Part shown: in pieces, positions 17,109 to 27,699 of the stretch
Layout: every line of letters begins with the position of its first letter
Numbering within the stretch: position 1 is the first letter of the stretch
NCBI RefSeq assembly: GCF_000819725.1
Contig: NZ_CDDH01000073.1
Span: forward strand, 81,240-145,239
Direction: 5' to 3'
Source: Aeromonas australiensis
Lineage (GTDB): Bacteria; Pseudomonadota; Gammaproteobacteria; Enterobacterales; Aeromonadaceae
Length of the DNA stretch: 64,000 nt
The notes under the pieces: model-generated
Database searches by the model: none
The model's input: only the letters and a program-made list of their open reading frames with translations
Told to the model about the DNA's origin: nothing
Made by a program: the position numbers and the translations under genes

Positions 17109-18986
17109 TCAGATCCGGAACATGCCGACCTGATTACTTAGTTCACCCGAAATATTTTTAAGTTGTTCAGAGAGATGACGCGAGCTATCGGCGTCGACTG
17201 CCAGTTCATCCGAGACATCTTTCACCGCCTGAATGTTGCGGCTCACCTCATCGGTGACGGCGCGTTGCTCTTCAGCTGCGCTGGAGATCTGGGTCGCCAT
17301 GTCAGAGATCTGATTGATAGAGGTGGTGATCTGCTCCAGTGCCTGGGTAGCGTTGTTGGCATCATCCACGCTGTTCTGGGCCAGCAGCTGACCTTCGTGC
17401 ATGGTGCTGACTGCCCCCTGAGTATTGCGTTGCAGGGTTTCGATCATATTGCGGATCTCGACGGTCGAGCTGTGGGTACGCTGTGACAGTACACGTACTT
17501 CATCGGCAACCACCGCAAAGCCCCGACCCTGTTCACCGGCACGGGCCGCTTCGATGGCGGCGTTGAGTGCCAGCAGGTTGGTCTGCTCGGCGATGCCCTG
17601 AATGGTGGAGAGGATGGTGTTGATCTCCTGAGCGTTTTTCTCCAGCTCCTGAATGATGTTGGAGGCCTGTTCCACCTGGGTCGCCAGATCGGTGATGGAG
17701 CGCTGGTTGCGGGCGATCACCTGCTTGCCATGCTCGCAGCTGCTGGTGGAGGAGCGGGCTGCTTCGGCGGTCTGCTCGGCGTTGCTGGCGACCTCGACCG
17801 CAGTGGCCGACATCTCGTGTACCGCAGTGGCGATCTGGGAGATCTCGTTTTGCTGGCGAGCCAGCCCCTGGTTGGCTTTCTCCGCCATGTTATGGGATGA
17901 CTTGGCCTGCTGGTTGAGTTGGCCGGATGAGTTGGAGATATCTTGTACCATCACATGGATCCGCTCGATGAAAGCGTTGACGTGTTTGGCTACCGCACCC
18001 ACCTCATCTTCCCGTTCAATCTTGATGCGGCGGGTCAGGTCGCCGTTGCCACGGGAGAGATCGGCAATCGCCTCACCCAGGGTTTTCAGGGGTGCCAGCG
18101 AGCCGTTGATGGCGACATAGGAGAAGCCTGCCACGATCAATATGGTAATAAAACCTTGCAGCAGTGCGGAGGTGACCATCCGTTTTACCGATTGATAGGC
18201 GACCTCTTCATCCACCATCATGCCGTAATACCAGTTGGTATTGGGGATCTGGTTGAAGTCGTAGACCGCTTTCTTGCCACTGATCACCAATTCATTAATC
18301 TTGCCATCATGGGCGACCTGATTGATGTAGGCCGCGGTCATTTCGGGTGCCAACTGGGTGGTCGGTTTGAGCGACAGAGAGGCATCAGGGTGGGCGATAA
18401 TGGTGCCATTGCTGTCCACCAGCATGGCGTAGGTGCCCTCGGAGGTGACAGCCAGAATGTCCGAGATCAGCGAGCTGATGGAGACATCGCCCGCGACGAC
18501 GCCCCGGGTATTGCCACGCTGGAACGGCTCGGCAATGGTGACAATCAACTGACCGGTGGAGATGTCGGCATAGGGCGCTGTGATGACCAGCTTGCCTGCT
18601 GTCATCGCATCCTTGTACCAGGGACGTTGACGGGGGTCATAACCGGCAGGTAGATCGGTCGGTTTGCTCTGGATCATCTTGCCGTCTGCAGTACCGGCAT
18701 AAACCAGGTCGAAACCGCCAGCGTTCATCGATTGAGCCAGATGGCTGACGGGCTCATCTTCTTTGGCGAATGCCTCTTTGGTGGTGCTGACCATGCTGAT
18801 CCGCGAGTCGACCCAGCGGGAGATCCCCTTGACGTTGGCCATGGAGCTTTCATCGATGATATTCCAGACCAGTCGCTGGGTCTCGCTGCGCAATTGCGAG
18901 GTGTTGTACCAGACCTGCAGGCCGGTGATCACCAGAATGATGACCCCGATCGCCAGGACAAGCTTGTTTTTAATCGATAAGTTCAT
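17109..18986 (-). CDS. Methyl-accepting chemotaxis protein with periplasmic Cache sensor
   Basis: Chemoreceptor of 625 residues. I use the ATG at 18986 ([15 protein letters not shown]), preceded by AAGGA; eight more codons are open upstream. A first membrane segment (about 8-27) leads to a periplasmic double-Cache (dCache_1) sensor with the family's [12 protein letters not shown] motif, then a second membrane segment near 278-300, HAMP, and a signalling domain with [20 protein letters not shown]. Such sensors often bind amino acids, but the ligand here is not determined. The tail [10 protein letters not shown] has no CheR-binding pentapeptide. It is a single transcription unit, ending at a strong terminator. 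Confidence 0.93.
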   Translation of the reverse strand: MNLSIKNKLVLAIGVIILVITGLQVWYNTSQLRSETQRLVWNIIDESSMANVKGISRWVDSRISMVSTTKEAFAKEDEPVSHLAQSMNAGGFDLVYAGTADGKMIQSKPTDLPAGYDPRQRPWYKDAMTAGKLVITAPYADISTGQLIVTIAEPFQRGNTRGVVAGDVSISSLISDILAVTSEGTYAMLVDSNGTIIAHPDASLSLKPTTQLAPEMTAAYINQVAHDGKINELVISGKKAVYDFNQIPNTNWYYGMMVDEEVAYQSVKRMVTSALLQGFITILIVAGFSYVAINGSLAPLKTLGEAIADLSRGNGDLTRRIKIEREDEVGAVAKHVNAFIERIHVMVQDISNSSGQLNQQAKSSHNMAEKANQGLARQQNEISQIATAVHEMSATAVEVASNAEQTAEAARSSTSSCEHGKQVIARNQRSITDLATQVEQASNIIQELEKNAQEINTILSTIQGIAEQTNLLALNAAIEAARAGEQGRGFAVVADEVRVLSQRTHSSTVEIRNMIETLQRNTQGAVSTMHEGQLLAQNSVDDANNATQALEQITTSINQISDMATQISSAAEEQRAVTDEVSRNIQAVKDVSDELAVDADSSRHLSEQLKNISGELSNQVGMFRI

Positions 18987-19140
18987 AGTTACATCCTTGA
19001 TGAGCGTCAATCTGAAGTGTGTGGCATCTGGTTATTGTTATAGCTCTGTTACTATCGGCCGTAGTCGAATTTTTTTTACCCCGGTCAACGAATTAAAGTT
19101 AGTGCCTAAATGGGGGCTTATCCATACGCGTATCGTCCCA

Positions 19141-19824
19141 TCATGATGCGATAAAGCGATCCGGTCGATTGGTGAAGATTCCATCAACACCCATTTTGGC
19201 GAGTTTTTCACAATCCTCAGGACAATCCACGGTATAAACCAACACCTTGAGCCCACGGCGATGTGCATCATCGACCAGCGCGGCGTCGATGAAATCAACA
19301 TCGCAATTGATGGACCAGGCCCCCAGATCGCCGGCAAACTGCGCCAGGTTGAGCGGCAGGTTGGCGGTCAGGGCTCCGAGCCGTATATCGGGCCGCGAGG
19401 CGGCAAATCGGGCTAGCTCCGGGTGATGGAAAGAAGAAACTACCCACTGCTCGGTAGTAAAGCCAAGCTCGGCCTCTGCCCGTTGGGTCAGGGCTGCCAC
19501 CGCATCGGCGGTATGGGCACCTTTGAGCTCGATATGCAGATCGCAGCGTCCGGCGATGAGCTCCATCACCTGCCACAGGGTCGGGATCACCTCTCCTTCA
19601 CCGGCATCGAGCTGCGCCAGATAGGAGCGCGATTGCTCGGTCAGCACCCCCTTGCCATTGGTGCAGCGCTCCAGCCGCCGGTCGTGGAAGACCCACAACT
19701 CGCCATCAGCTGTTTGCACGTCGATCTCGATGGCTGATGCTCCCAGCTCCAGCGCTTTGGCCATCGCCTTGAGGGTGTTCTCCGGTGCCAGACCGCTGGC
19801 GCCACGGTGGGCAATAATCTGCAT
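19141..19824 (-). CDS. ugpQ: Glycerophosphodiester phosphodiesterase
   Basis: Hydrolyses glycerophosphodiesters to glycerol-3-phosphate and an alcohol. The 227 residues have the GDPD hallmark N-terminus IIAHRGASGLAPENTLKAM (catalytic His-Arg and Glu), EIDVQTADGELWVFHDRRLERC with the metal/catalytic residues, and the conserved HIELKG. There is no signal peptide, so it is cytoplasmic like UgpQ rather than periplasmic like GlpQ. The start has a strong AAGGAG. It lies 24 bases after the mscM stop on the same strand and may be co-transcribed; no ugp transporter is adjacent. Confidence 0.92.
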   Translation of the reverse strand: MQIIAHRGASGLAPENTLKAMAKALELGASAIEIDVQTADGELWVFHDRRLERCTNGKGVLTEQSRSYLAQLDAGEGEVIPTLWQVMELIAGRCDLHIELKGAHTADAVAALTQRAEAELGFTTEQWVVSSFHHPELARFAASRPDIRLGALTANLPLNLAQFAGDLGAWSINCDVDFIDAALVDDAHRRGLKVLVYTVDCPEDCEKLAKMGVDGIFTNRPDRFIAS

Positions 19825-19848
19825 GCTCTGCTCCTTCTACCTCGCGGA

Positions 19849-22800
19849 TCAGCCGCGGCTCAGGTGAATGTCGATCTGTTGATGGGGCAGGGGAAGTCCC
19901 TGCTGCTGCATCTTCTCCAGCACCAGCGAGTGAACCTCGTGAGTGATGGGCATCCGGTGATCCATGTTGTTGACGTAGAGGCGGATCTCGTAGATCAGTG
20001 CTGAGTCGGTGAATTCGATCAGGAAGACCTCTGGCGTCGGCGTCTCCAATACCAGGGTCGATGCCTGGATGGACTCCTCCAAAATGCGCTGCACCAGTTT
20101 CGGATCCCGGGTCAGGCCGATCCGGATCCGCAGTTTGACCCGGGTGATGGCATCGGAGAGCGACCAGTTGATGAACTGCTCGGTGATGAAGGCCTTGTTG
20201 GGCACGATGATCTCCTTGCGATCCCAATCCACTATGGTGGTGGCCCGAGTCTTGATCTTGGTGACGGTGCCGGTGAGATCGCGGATGGTGACGGTGTCAC
20301 CGAGTCGGATCGGCTTCTCAAACAGGATGATGAGGCCGGAGACAAAGTTGGCGAAGATCTCCTGCAGGCCAAAGCCGAGGCCGACCGAGAGGGCTGCGAC
20401 CAGCCACTGGGTCTTGGACCAGTCGATGCCGAGCATGGAGAAGCCGGTGAGGGCGCCTATCAGGATCACCAGATACTTGCCTGTGGTGGCGAGTGCAAAG
20501 CCGGTGCCAGGAGAGAGGCTCAGGTGCTGCAGCAGGGTCAGCTCCATCAGCCCGGGCAGGTTGCGAGCCGTCACAATGGTCAGGATAAAGACGAAGGCGG
20601 TCAGCATCAGGTCCTGCAGGGTGATGGCCGATAACTGCTCGATGCCGCCAATTTTGCTGCTCACCTGCCACACCTCAATATTGCTGAGGAAGCTGAAGGC
20701 GGAGTTGAGATCCGACCACTGCACCACTACCAGCATGGTGAAGCCCAGCATTAGCAGGGTGCGTACCAGTCCCAGCGACTGGGCGCTGATGGTATCGAGA
20801 TCTCGCTCGGTCTCTTCCACCACGTCGGGGATCTCCGAACTCAGCTCCTCCTGATTGTCGTCACGCTCACGCTGGGCCAGGATCTCGGCACGCTTGCTCT
20901 TGGCGCGCTCGAAGGCGAGACGGCGACGCTGGATCAGCATCCAGCGTCTGGCAAGATAGTAGATGAGCAGGCAGCCCAGTCCCATCAGCAGGCTCAGCTC
21001 CAGCTGGCGCAGCAGGGTACGGGAGGTATAAAAGTAGCCAAACAGGGAGCCAATCACTGCCAGCAGTGGCGCCAGCATCAGGCTGTTCCAGATGAAATGG
21101 TGCAGCAAATGGGGTTTGTTCATGTCGCTTTGGCCCCAGGTGAGCGGCAGTCGTTCCCGGTTGAGACGGGCAAAAAACAGCAGCAACCACAGAGCCCCGA
21201 CAATAAAAGCGAGTCGCCCCAGTGTGTCGTAAAAGGCATGATCCTGATAACTGTTGGCCATTCCCTGAACGAAGAAACTCGGGATCAGCACCAACAGCAG
21301 GGTACGAAACTGCCCCCACACCTTTTGTACCTGTGCCTGGGGCCAGCGGAAGTGGTGGATCAAAATCCCCCGCTCCAGCGTCAGATGGCGGGCCATTAGC
21401 AGCGCCAGCAGCAGAAACCAGATCTCGCCAAGGCCGCGCGCCACCGCTACCGCAAACGGGTATTGCCAGGCCCCATCCAGCAAGCCGAACACCATCAGCA
21501 CCATGGCGGGCAAGGGGAGGGCTGCAAGCAGAGAGCGCAGCAGCAAACGGCTGGTCAGGCTGAATTTATCTTGGGTCACCTTGCCGATACGCGGCGCTAT
21601 GTAGTCGCTAAACAGGCTCAGGTGACGGGCCAGTTTGAACCAGCTCCACATCAGTACCAGCAGGCCAACGCTGGTCAGGGTGAGTGTGAGCGGACTATTT
21701 TCGGCGATGGCATAGGGCAGTTGCAGCCAGTTCTCAGGGTTGAAGGCCAGGGTTAGCGCGGCAGGAATACCAAGCATTACCTGAGGTGTGAGTGGTTGCA
21801 CATCCGGTAGCCAAAACAGGTGACGTGCGCTGATATCGCGGATCTCGTCGATCTTGCTGTTCTGGCGACTGTAGAGAAGTTTGAGTCTGGTCTGCTCTTG
21901 TATCAGAGTATCGGAGGCGTCATTGAGCCTTGTCAGCAGCAGGCGACGAGCTTTGAGCAGGTTGTCGAGCACAGCTTGCTGCGGCCTATCCAGCGTCACC
22001 TCCTCTGCGGCCAGCAATTGATCGCGTAGCTTGTGGCTATCCTTGAGTCGAGCCTGTTCTGTTTCATACTGGTACTTGGCCATGCGGGCGCTGACGATGG
22101 CAGACTCGAGCTTGTCGAGGGGAAACTGGGGAGGGAGGTCGGAGAGTTTGCTGCGCAGGTTTTCGCCGTAGGCATTACTGATTTGCAGCCACTCCAACTG
22201 CTCACGCACCGAGTTGACCAGTTCATTCAACTCCAATAACTTGTTGTCGACGCTGCGCTGCTCGTCCTGAACCCGCTCAATCTGATCCTCCAAGGTGCCA
22301 AGCTTGATGGAGAGTGCCTGATTCTGTTGTTGCTGCTCCAGCAGCAGCGGCATGTCGGTGGTGAGCTGCTTGCGCAGACGTTCGCTCTCCTTCAGTGCTT
22401 TTTCGGTCTTCTCTCTTCGTAGTTGGTTCTGTTGGGTCAGCAGGCTGGCTTGCCACTCATCCTCGTCGGCGATGGCCAGATTGAGCTCCTGCAGTTTCAG
22501 TTTGCCAAGGTCGTTTCGTTGCTGGGCAGAGAGCTGTTCCAGTTCCAGCATCTGGATCCGGTCTGAGAGACTCTGCTCCTTCATTCTGGTCAGCAGCAGT
22601 TGGGCTTCCTGCTGACGGTCTGACTCACCGCTGACGTTGAGACGGTCCAGCTGACTGCGAGTCTGCTGGAGCTGTTTGCGCAGGTCATCTACCCGCAGGT
22701 GATACTCCTGGCCCATGCTCTCCAACTGACTCAGGCTATCCATCACCCCCTGGCGCTCCTTGCGCAAATTAAGTTGGCGGTTGCTGCTAAGGCCAATGGC

Positions 22801-23130
22801 CTGACGCAGCGCCTCTTCCTTGAGTGTGGCCAGCGGGGGACGGGCGGCGGGTTGATAGTTGTGAAGGCGTTCTTTGAGACGTGCCGACTCCTTGGGGTAG
22901 TCGATCAGAACCTGCTGATAGGCTTTGCTCTGTTCCCGATAACGCTGTGCTTCTCTGGCAAATTGCAATGCCTGCTGATAGCTCTCCCGCAGCTTCTGGT
23001 TCTCCGGGGTATCGCTCTTTGGCACACTCTGCAACAGGGATTCAGCCTGGCCAATGGCATCGTCTGCGTGCACGGCGGGCGGCAACAAGAGAAGGGAGAG
23101 CAGCAAGAGGGCGAGCAGGCGTTGCAACAT
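19849..23130 (-). CDS. mscM: Miniconductance mechanosensitive channel MscM (YjeP)
   Basis: Large inner-membrane mechanosensitive channel that releases solutes on hypo-osmotic shock. The protein has 1093 residues: signal peptide (ending AVHA), a long periplasmic coiled-coil region to about residue 470, a row of membrane helices, and a C-terminal MscS domain with GLGFGLQEIFANFVSGLIIL and IVPNKAFITEQFINWS. The cytoplasmic segment RRWMLIQRRRLAFERAKSKRA strongly resembles E. coli MscM (YjeP) rather than MscK, so I name it MscM. In E. coli the gene follows psd; here it does not, and ugpQ follows. Confidence 0.92.
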   Translation of the reverse strand: MLQRLLALLLLSLLLLPPAVHADDAIGQAESLLQSVPKSDTPENQKLRESYQQALQFAREAQRYREQSKAYQQVLIDYPKESARLKERLHNYQPAARPPLATLKEEALRQAIGLSSNRQLNLRKERQGVMDSLSQLESMGQEYHLRVDDLRKQLQQTRSQLDRLNVSGESDRQQEAQLLLTRMKEQSLSDRIQMLELEQLSAQQRNDLGKLKLQELNLAIADEDEWQASLLTQQNQLRREKTEKALKESERLRKQLTTDMPLLLEQQQQNQALSIKLGTLEDQIERVQDEQRSVDNKLLELNELVNSVREQLEWLQISNAYGENLRSKLSDLPPQFPLDKLESAIVSARMAKYQYETEQARLKDSHKLRDQLLAAEEVTLDRPQQAVLDNLLKARRLLLTRLNDASDTLIQEQTRLKLLYSRQNSKIDEIRDISARHLFWLPDVQPLTPQVMLGIPAALTLAFNPENWLQLPYAIAENSPLTLTLTSVGLLVLMWSWFKLARHLSLFSDYIAPRIGKVTQDKFSLTSRLLLRSLLAALPLPAMVLMVFGLLDGAWQYPFAVAVARGLGEIWFLLLALLMARHLTLERGILIHHFRWPQAQVQKVWGQFRTLLLVLIPSFFVQGMANSYQDHAFYDTLGRLAFIVGALWLLLFFARLNRERLPLTWGQSDMNKPHLLHHFIWNSLMLAPLLAVIGSLFGYFYTSRTLLRQLELSLLMGLGCLLIYYLARRWMLIQRRRLAFERAKSKRAEILAQRERDDNQEELSSEIPDVVEETERDLDTISAQSLGLVRTLLMLGFTMLVVVQWSDLNSAFSFLSNIEVWQVSSKIGGIEQLSAITLQDLMLTAFVFILTIVTARNLPGLMELTLLQHLSLSPGTGFALATTGKYLVILIGALTGFSMLGIDWSKTQWLVAALSVGLGFGLQEIFANFVSGLIILFEKPIRLGDTVTIRDLTGTVTKIKTRATTIVDWDRKEIIVPNKAFITEQFINWSLSDAITRVKLRIRIGLTRDPKLVQRILEESIQASTLVLETPTPEVFLIEFTDSALIYEIRLYVNNMDHRMPITHEVHSLVLEKMQQQGLPLPHQQIDIHLSRG

Positions 23131-23290
23131 GAGGCTCGTTTCCGTTCAGAGCAGAAAAGGTGGCTCTAGCCTAAAGCAGGGCAGGGAGGCGGGTAAAGCT
23201 ATCTATATTAATGATTCATAACATAAATAACAGGAAGTCATGCTGCCGCTTCGCTATTATCCCTAGTGTTTTTCCTGTATTGGACCCCAT

Positions 23291-24628
23291 ATGTCAGCCA
23301 TTGATCTGGGCACAGCCCCACTATCTCGCCTTTTCTGGCGTTACGTAACCCCGACCGTGGCGGCCATGCTGGTCACCGGTATCTATGTCACCATCGATGG
23401 CATTTTTGTCGGTCATATCCTGGGGCAGGATGGTTTGGCCGGTCTGATGCTCGCCTATCCGATTTGTGCCGTGCTCTATGCGGTCGGCGCCTTGATCGGC
23501 ATGGGGGCATCGGCTCTGGTCTCCTTCCATCTGGGACGTGGTGAGCAGCAGAAGGCCCGCCATATTGTCGGCAATGGGTTGGTAATGGTGTTGCTGGCCG
23601 CGGCGCTGCTTGCCTACGTCGGGATCCGTTACGGCGACACCATGCTGGCCTGGATGGGGGCCGAAGGGGAGATTTTCAGGGCTGGGCTCTCTTATCTGCA
23701 CTGGTATGCCTGGCTCGGTGGCTTTGCCATTCTCTCGATGGCTTTTACTGCCCTGCTGCGCAACGATGGTCGGCCTGGCCTCACCACCTGGATCCTGGTC
23801 GGCGGTGGCCTGCTCAACGTCCTGCTCGACTATCTACTGATGGCGGTCATTCCCTGGGGACTGGCAGGCGCGGCCATTGCCACCATGCTCTCCCAGGCGG
23901 TGACCGGCGGACTCTGTCTGTGGCACTTTTTTACCCCGCGCAGCAAGCTGCGGATTGGTTGGGATACCTTGACGCCGAACTGGCGGCTGATGGGAGAGAC
24001 GCTGCGCCTTGGAGTGTCGAGTTTTCTGATGTACCTCTACCTCTCGGTGGTGCTGGCATTGCATAATAAGGCACTGCTGGCAGTGGGATCCTCCCTGCAT
24101 GTGGCTGCCTACGGGGTGATCAGTTATACCGAGGCCTTCTTCTATCTCATCTTCGAGGGGATCGCCATGGGCATTCAGCCCATTGCCAGCTTCAACGCGG
24201 GGGCGGGCAATTGGCACCGGGTATTGCGGGTACGTAATCTGGCGCTGACCGTGACGGTGGCCATCGCGCTGTGTGGCATGGTGCCGCTCTACCTCTGGCC
24301 AGAGGCGGCAGTCTATCTGTTTGCCGGCGACAACGCTGCCCTCTTGCCGGTGGCGACCCTCGGGATCTGGCTCTACTTCTGGGGGCTGCCGATGGAGGGG
24401 TTGCTGCTGGTGGGTGCCACCTATTTCCAGGCTATCAATCGGGCGCGCATCGCTTCCCTGCTCACCGGTGGCAAGCTGGTACTGATCGGCGGTTTCTTGT
24501 GGGGCTTCTCGACCCTGTGGGGTGTGCCCGGGGTCTGGCTGGCGTTGCCGACCTGCAGCTCGTTGCTGGTGCTGCTGATGTGGCGGGCGATGCGTCGGGA
24601 GTCAGGCGCTCATGCGCCGACCGGATAG
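23291..24628 (+). CDS. MATE family efflux transporter
   Basis: Cation-coupled multidrug/toxin exporter with 12 predicted membrane helices over 445 residues. MATE features include the N-terminal LFWRYVTPTVAAMLVTGIY, the GIFVGHILGQDGLAGLMLAYP segment and, in the second half, IAMGIQPIASFNAGAGNW. It resembles the MepA-like branch, but the substrate is unknown. The start at 23291 has no clear ribosome site. It is divergent from mscM and ends at an intrinsic terminator shared with the M23 peptidase gene. Confidence 0.9.
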   Translation: MSAIDLGTAPLSRLFWRYVTPTVAAMLVTGIYVTIDGIFVGHILGQDGLAGLMLAYPICAVLYAVGALIGMGASALVSFHLGRGEQQKARHIVGNGLVMVLLAAALLAYVGIRYGDTMLAWMGAEGEIFRAGLSYLHWYAWLGGFAILSMAFTALLRNDGRPGLTTWILVGGGLLNVLLDYLLMAVIPWGLAGAAIATMLSQAVTGGLCLWHFFTPRSKLRIGWDTLTPNWRLMGETLRLGVSSFLMYLYLSVVLALHNKALLAVGSSLHVAAYGVISYTEAFFYLIFEGIAMGIQPIASFNAGAGNWHRVLRVRNLALTVTVAIALCGMVPLYLWPEAAVYLFAGDNAALLPVATLGIWLYFWGLPMEGLLLVGATYFQAINRARIASLLTGGKLVLIGGFLWGFSTLWGVPGVWLALPTCSSLLVLLMWRAMRRESGAHAPTG

Positions 24629-24656
24629 AGGTAAAGCGGCGTGGATGACAGACCGC

Positions 24657-24690
24657 AGAGAGGCAGCCATGAGCTGCCTCTCTTGTTATC
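24657..24690. terminator. Terminator between MATE gene and M23 peptidase gene
   Basis: AGAGAGGCAGC and GCTGCCTCTCT are perfect 11-base arms with a CATGA loop, between two convergent genes. The following T-run is short (TTGTTAT). Confidence 0.75.
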
Positions 24691-24703
24691 AGGCGCAGAC
24701 GGT

Positions 24704-25525
24704 TCAGGGTTTGAAGGCGCCGATAAAGATGGCGGGATCGACCCGGGTGTCGTTGAGGCTGACGTTCCAGTGCATATGGGGGCTGGTGGCGCGGCCGGTC
24801 GAACCGACACGGCCGACGATGCCGCCACGCGGCAGGCTCTGACCGAGCTTCACATCGATCTTAGACATGTGGCAAAACATGCTGATAAGTCCCTGACCGT
24901 GGTCGACAAAGACGGTATTACCGTTGAAGAAGTAGTCGCCGATCAGGATCACCTTGCCAGCGGCGGGGGACTTGTTCGGGGTACCGGCGCCGACGGCGAA
25001 GTCGAGGCCGGAGTGGGGATTGCGCTCTTCGCCATTGAAGAAGCGACGCAGGCCAAACGGGCTGGAGAGGGGGCCGTTGACCGGCTTGTCGAACAGCAGG
25101 TTGCTTGGCTGGTTGGGGCTGAATGTCTGGTAAGCCTGGTTCTGCTCCGCCAGCTCGCGGTTGATACGAGTCATATCCTCGGCGAGCGGATTGACCTGAC
25201 GGCTGTTCTTGAGGGTGATGTGTTGTTCGCGGTAGTGCTTGGGGGTGACGGTGAAGCCAAGCGTGCGGCCATCACCTGTGGTCAGCTGCTGGGCGCCGGG
25301 CGTGCTTTTCAGAGAGATGCCGACGATGGCGATCCACTGGTTGTTTTCGCGCACTACCAGCACGGGTTTGTCGTGATAGCGGGCCGTGGGGGCAGTGGGT
25401 GACGCGCCAAGAGGGATCACCGCAACGCCACCCGGCACCGGATGGTTGAGCAGGCGACTGATAAAACCCTCGGCCAGGGCTGACTGGCTGGCCAGTAACA
25501 ACAACAGACAACAAACAACTCGCAT
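24704..25525 (-). CDS. M23 family metallopeptidase, exported
   Basis: LytM/M23-type zinc peptidase expected to cut peptidoglycan cross-bridges in the periplasm. Signal peptide MRVVCCLLLLLASQSALA; the ATG at 25525 is chosen because it begins this peptide, although the frame is open 24 codons upstream. The catalytic domain has the HxxxD zinc motif in NPHSGLDFAVG and the HxH motif in SPHMHWNV, so it is probably active, unlike degenerate EnvC/NlpD activators. Length 273 residues. Monocistronic, convergent with the MATE gene. Confidence 0.92.
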   Translation of the reverse strand: MRVVCCLLLLLASQSALAEGFISRLLNHPVPGGVAVIPLGASPTAPTARYHDKPVLVVRENNQWIAIVGISLKSTPGAQQLTTGDGRTLGFTVTPKHYREQHITLKNSRQVNPLAEDMTRINRELAEQNQAYQTFSPNQPSNLLFDKPVNGPLSSPFGLRRFFNGEERNPHSGLDFAVGAGTPNKSPAAGKVILIGDYFFNGNTVFVDHGQGLISMFCHMSKIDVKLGQSLPRGGIVGRVGSTGRATSPHMHWNVSLNDTRVDPAIFIGAFKP

Positions 25526-25827
25526 AACGATACCATTCGATGTTAAAGCGCCCGGGATGGCGGGATGACAACCCCCTGTCCGGTATTCGTCGATCACTAA
25601 AGGGTGATCACGACATGCTGGCCATGACAGGCGCGGCTGGGGAAGGGGGCAGATTGTGCCTCGTTATAGTCGGTGCAGCCAGAGGCGGGGCGTGGCTGAC
25701 GCCCCTTTTGTGCATCGCTGCGTCAGGTTTTATGTCGTGGTCGGGCCGCTTTGCCATTGAGTCGCCTCCGCCCTGGCTCTAGAATCGGCTTCCGGCACTG
25801 ATGCTACCGACATTCCGAGGAGACGAT

Positions 25828-26610
25828 ATGAACGGATTACCCCCTTTGCGCACCACTCCGGCCCGGTATACGACAGGTCGTAGCTGGCTCTGGGTTCGCA
25901 GCGGGTTCGATATCTTCAACAAGGGGATGGGAGCAAGCGTTGCCATGGTGCTGGTCTGGTTTATGGTGGGCATGCTGCTGGAGAAACTGCCTGCGGGTGG
26001 CCTTATCTCCCAACTGCTCTATATGGTGTGGGGGGCGGGTTGGGTTGTAGTAGCCGCTCGGGGTTACCGGGGTGAGCCGCTGCAATTCACCGATCTCTTC
26101 GCCGGTTTTCGCCACAAGCTGACCCCGCTGATGCTCGGAGGGCTGCTGGTGTTGCTGTTGTTCAGCCTGGTGGGCCTCGTCTGCCTCGGCCTGCTCTCCA
26201 TGTGGGGGCTGCTCCCGCTGCTGACTCAGGATCCGGCGACCTTGGTGGTCTCTACCAGCCAGTTGCAACAACTGCTGCTGGTGTTGCTGGTAGGGATGCT
26301 GCTCATCATTCCCGCGTTGATGGGAATCACTTTTGCGCCGGCGCTGATCTACCATCACGATATTGGCGTCTTGCAGGCGGTACGGCTGAGCTTCTTCGGC
26401 TGCTGGCGCAATATTTTTCCCTTCTTCTGGTGGGGACTGCTCTCCGCCATCTTGCTGCTGTTTGGTGCGGCGCTACTGCTGGTGGGGCTGCTGGTGGTGA
26501 TCCCGGCGCTCAACTACTCCATCTATGTGGCTTATCGGGATATTTTCCTGGACGAGAGTGCGCAGCAGGAAGCTCCACCGCAGGTTGGTCCGTTTGGTTT
26601 TGAAGCTTGA
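25828..26610 (+). CDS. BPSS1780-like integral membrane protein, function unknown
   Basis: Membrane protein of 260 residues with about six hydrophobic segments. It begins MNGLPPLRTTPARYTTGRSW; the ATG at 25828 has CGAGGAGA upstream, so I prefer it to the ATG at 25801. The family is known from many proteobacteria without an assigned role. Conserved-looking features are the WLWVRSGFDIFNKG entry segment and a charged loop RGYRGEPLQFTDLFAGF between helices two and three. Monocistronic, with a terminator shared with the LysR gene. Confidence 0.8.
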   Translation: MNGLPPLRTTPARYTTGRSWLWVRSGFDIFNKGMGASVAMVLVWFMVGMLLEKLPAGGLISQLLYMVWGAGWVVVAARGYRGEPLQFTDLFAGFRHKLTPLMLGGLLVLLLFSLVGLVCLGLLSMWGLLPLLTQDPATLVVSTSQLQQLLLVLLVGMLLIIPALMGITFAPALIYHHDIGVLQAVRLSFFGCWRNIFPFFWWGLLSAILLLFGAALLLVGLLVVIPALNYSIYVAYRDIFLDESAQQEAPPQVGPFGFEA

Positions 26611-26626
26611 TCAACGGATGAACATG

Positions 26627-26656
26627 AAAAGGGGCCGGCAGCGGCCCCTTCTTTAT
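26627..26656. terminator. Terminator between convergent genes
   Basis: AAGGGGCCG and CGGCCCCTT form a hairpin with a moderately T-rich tail (TTCTTTATGTTT), between the membrane protein gene and the LysR gene. Confidence 0.78.
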
Positions 26657-26675
26657 GTTTGGGAGTGAGGAGTGT

Positions 26676-27575
26676 TCACTCCTGCCAGATGGGATCCGCC
26701 GCCATGCGGGCCAGCAAAAAATCGAGAAAACTGCGTAGCAGCGGCGACATCTGCTTGCGGGTAGCATAGACCCCGTAGACGCCGAGCCGCTTGGGCTGCC
26801 AGTCGGTCAGAAGGGGCACCAGTTCCCCGCGCTCTAGATAAGGCTGGGCCGAGTAGCGCGGCTGCAGGCTGATCCCGGCGCCTGCCAGCGTTGCCTCCAG
26901 CAGCAGGCTAGAGATGTTGGCACTCAGGTTGCCGCTGACTGGCACTGACTCGGGCCCATCCGGCCCATTGAACTCCCACAGGCTCTTGCCGAAGTAGGTG
27001 TAGGTGAGGCAGTTGTGCAGCGCCAAATCCTGCACCTTGCGCGGCATCGGATGACGGGCCAGATAGGCCGGGCTGGCACAGACTACCGAGTGGCAGGTGC
27101 CGAGACGGCGTGCCACCAGATTGGGGTCAAGGTCGTTGGTGATGCGCACCGCCAGATCGATCCGCTCCTCCACCAGATTGACGGTTCTGTCGAGCAGCAG
27201 AATGTCGATGGCCGTTCCCGGGTATTGCGCCAGATAGTCGTTGGCGGCGCCGACCAGTAGGGCTTCTGACAGGGAGTAGCTGCTGGTGATCCGCAGCTGC
27301 CCCTTGGGGGCGTCATCCCCTTTCACTGCGATCTGCTCCATCTCCTCGCCAAGCGCCAGCATGGCGCGGGCCCGGTTCAGTGCCTCCTCTCCTGGCCCTG
27401 TCAGGCTCAGACGACGGGTGGTGCGGTGCAGCAGGCGGGCGCCCATCCAGCTCTCCAGCTCGGCCAGATAGCGCGACACCATGGCGCGCGACATATCCAG
27501 TTTCTCTCCGGCGCTGCTTAGGCTCCCCTGCTCGACGACGCTGACAAAGACCCGCAATGCGGTCAGTCGATCCAT
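26676..27575 (-). CDS. LysR family transcriptional regulator
   Basis: Regulator of 299 residues with an N-terminal winged helix-turn-helix (MDRLTALRVFVSVVEQGSLS ... MSRAMVSRYLAELESWMGARLL) and a C-terminal effector domain beginning near GQLRITSSYS. It belongs to the AaeR/YafC-like branch. It is divergent from the gene for an unusual metallo-beta-lactamase-fold protein, with 124 bases between the starts, the usual arrangement for a LysR regulator and its target. The effector is unknown. Confidence 0.92.
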   Translation of the reverse strand: MDRLTALRVFVSVVEQGSLSSAGEKLDMSRAMVSRYLAELESWMGARLLHRTTRRLSLTGPGEEALNRARAMLALGEEMEQIAVKGDDAPKGQLRITSSYSLSEALLVGAANDYLAQYPGTAIDILLLDRTVNLVEERIDLAVRITNDLDPNLVARRLGTCHSVVCASPAYLARHPMPRKVQDLALHNCLTYTYFGKSLWEFNGPDGPESVPVSGNLSANISSLLLEATLAGAGISLQPRYSAQPYLERGELVPLLTDWQPKRLGVYGVYATRKQMSPLLRSFLDFLLARMAADPIWQE

Positions 27576-27699
27576 CTATGGCTCTCTATATGTTCGATAT
27601 ATGCAACAGTGATGCGCTTTTTACGCTGTATTTGCAACTTAGGCGATCTAATACACTCTGTCCATCAAATGACCCCCCCGAATACTTAATGAGGAATAG

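Noticed and set aside
25540..25782. 80-codon open frame between the M23 peptidase and the membrane protein gene
   Set aside because: It begins within the promoter side of the peptidase gene, has no ribosome site and reads as low-complexity GC-rich translation.
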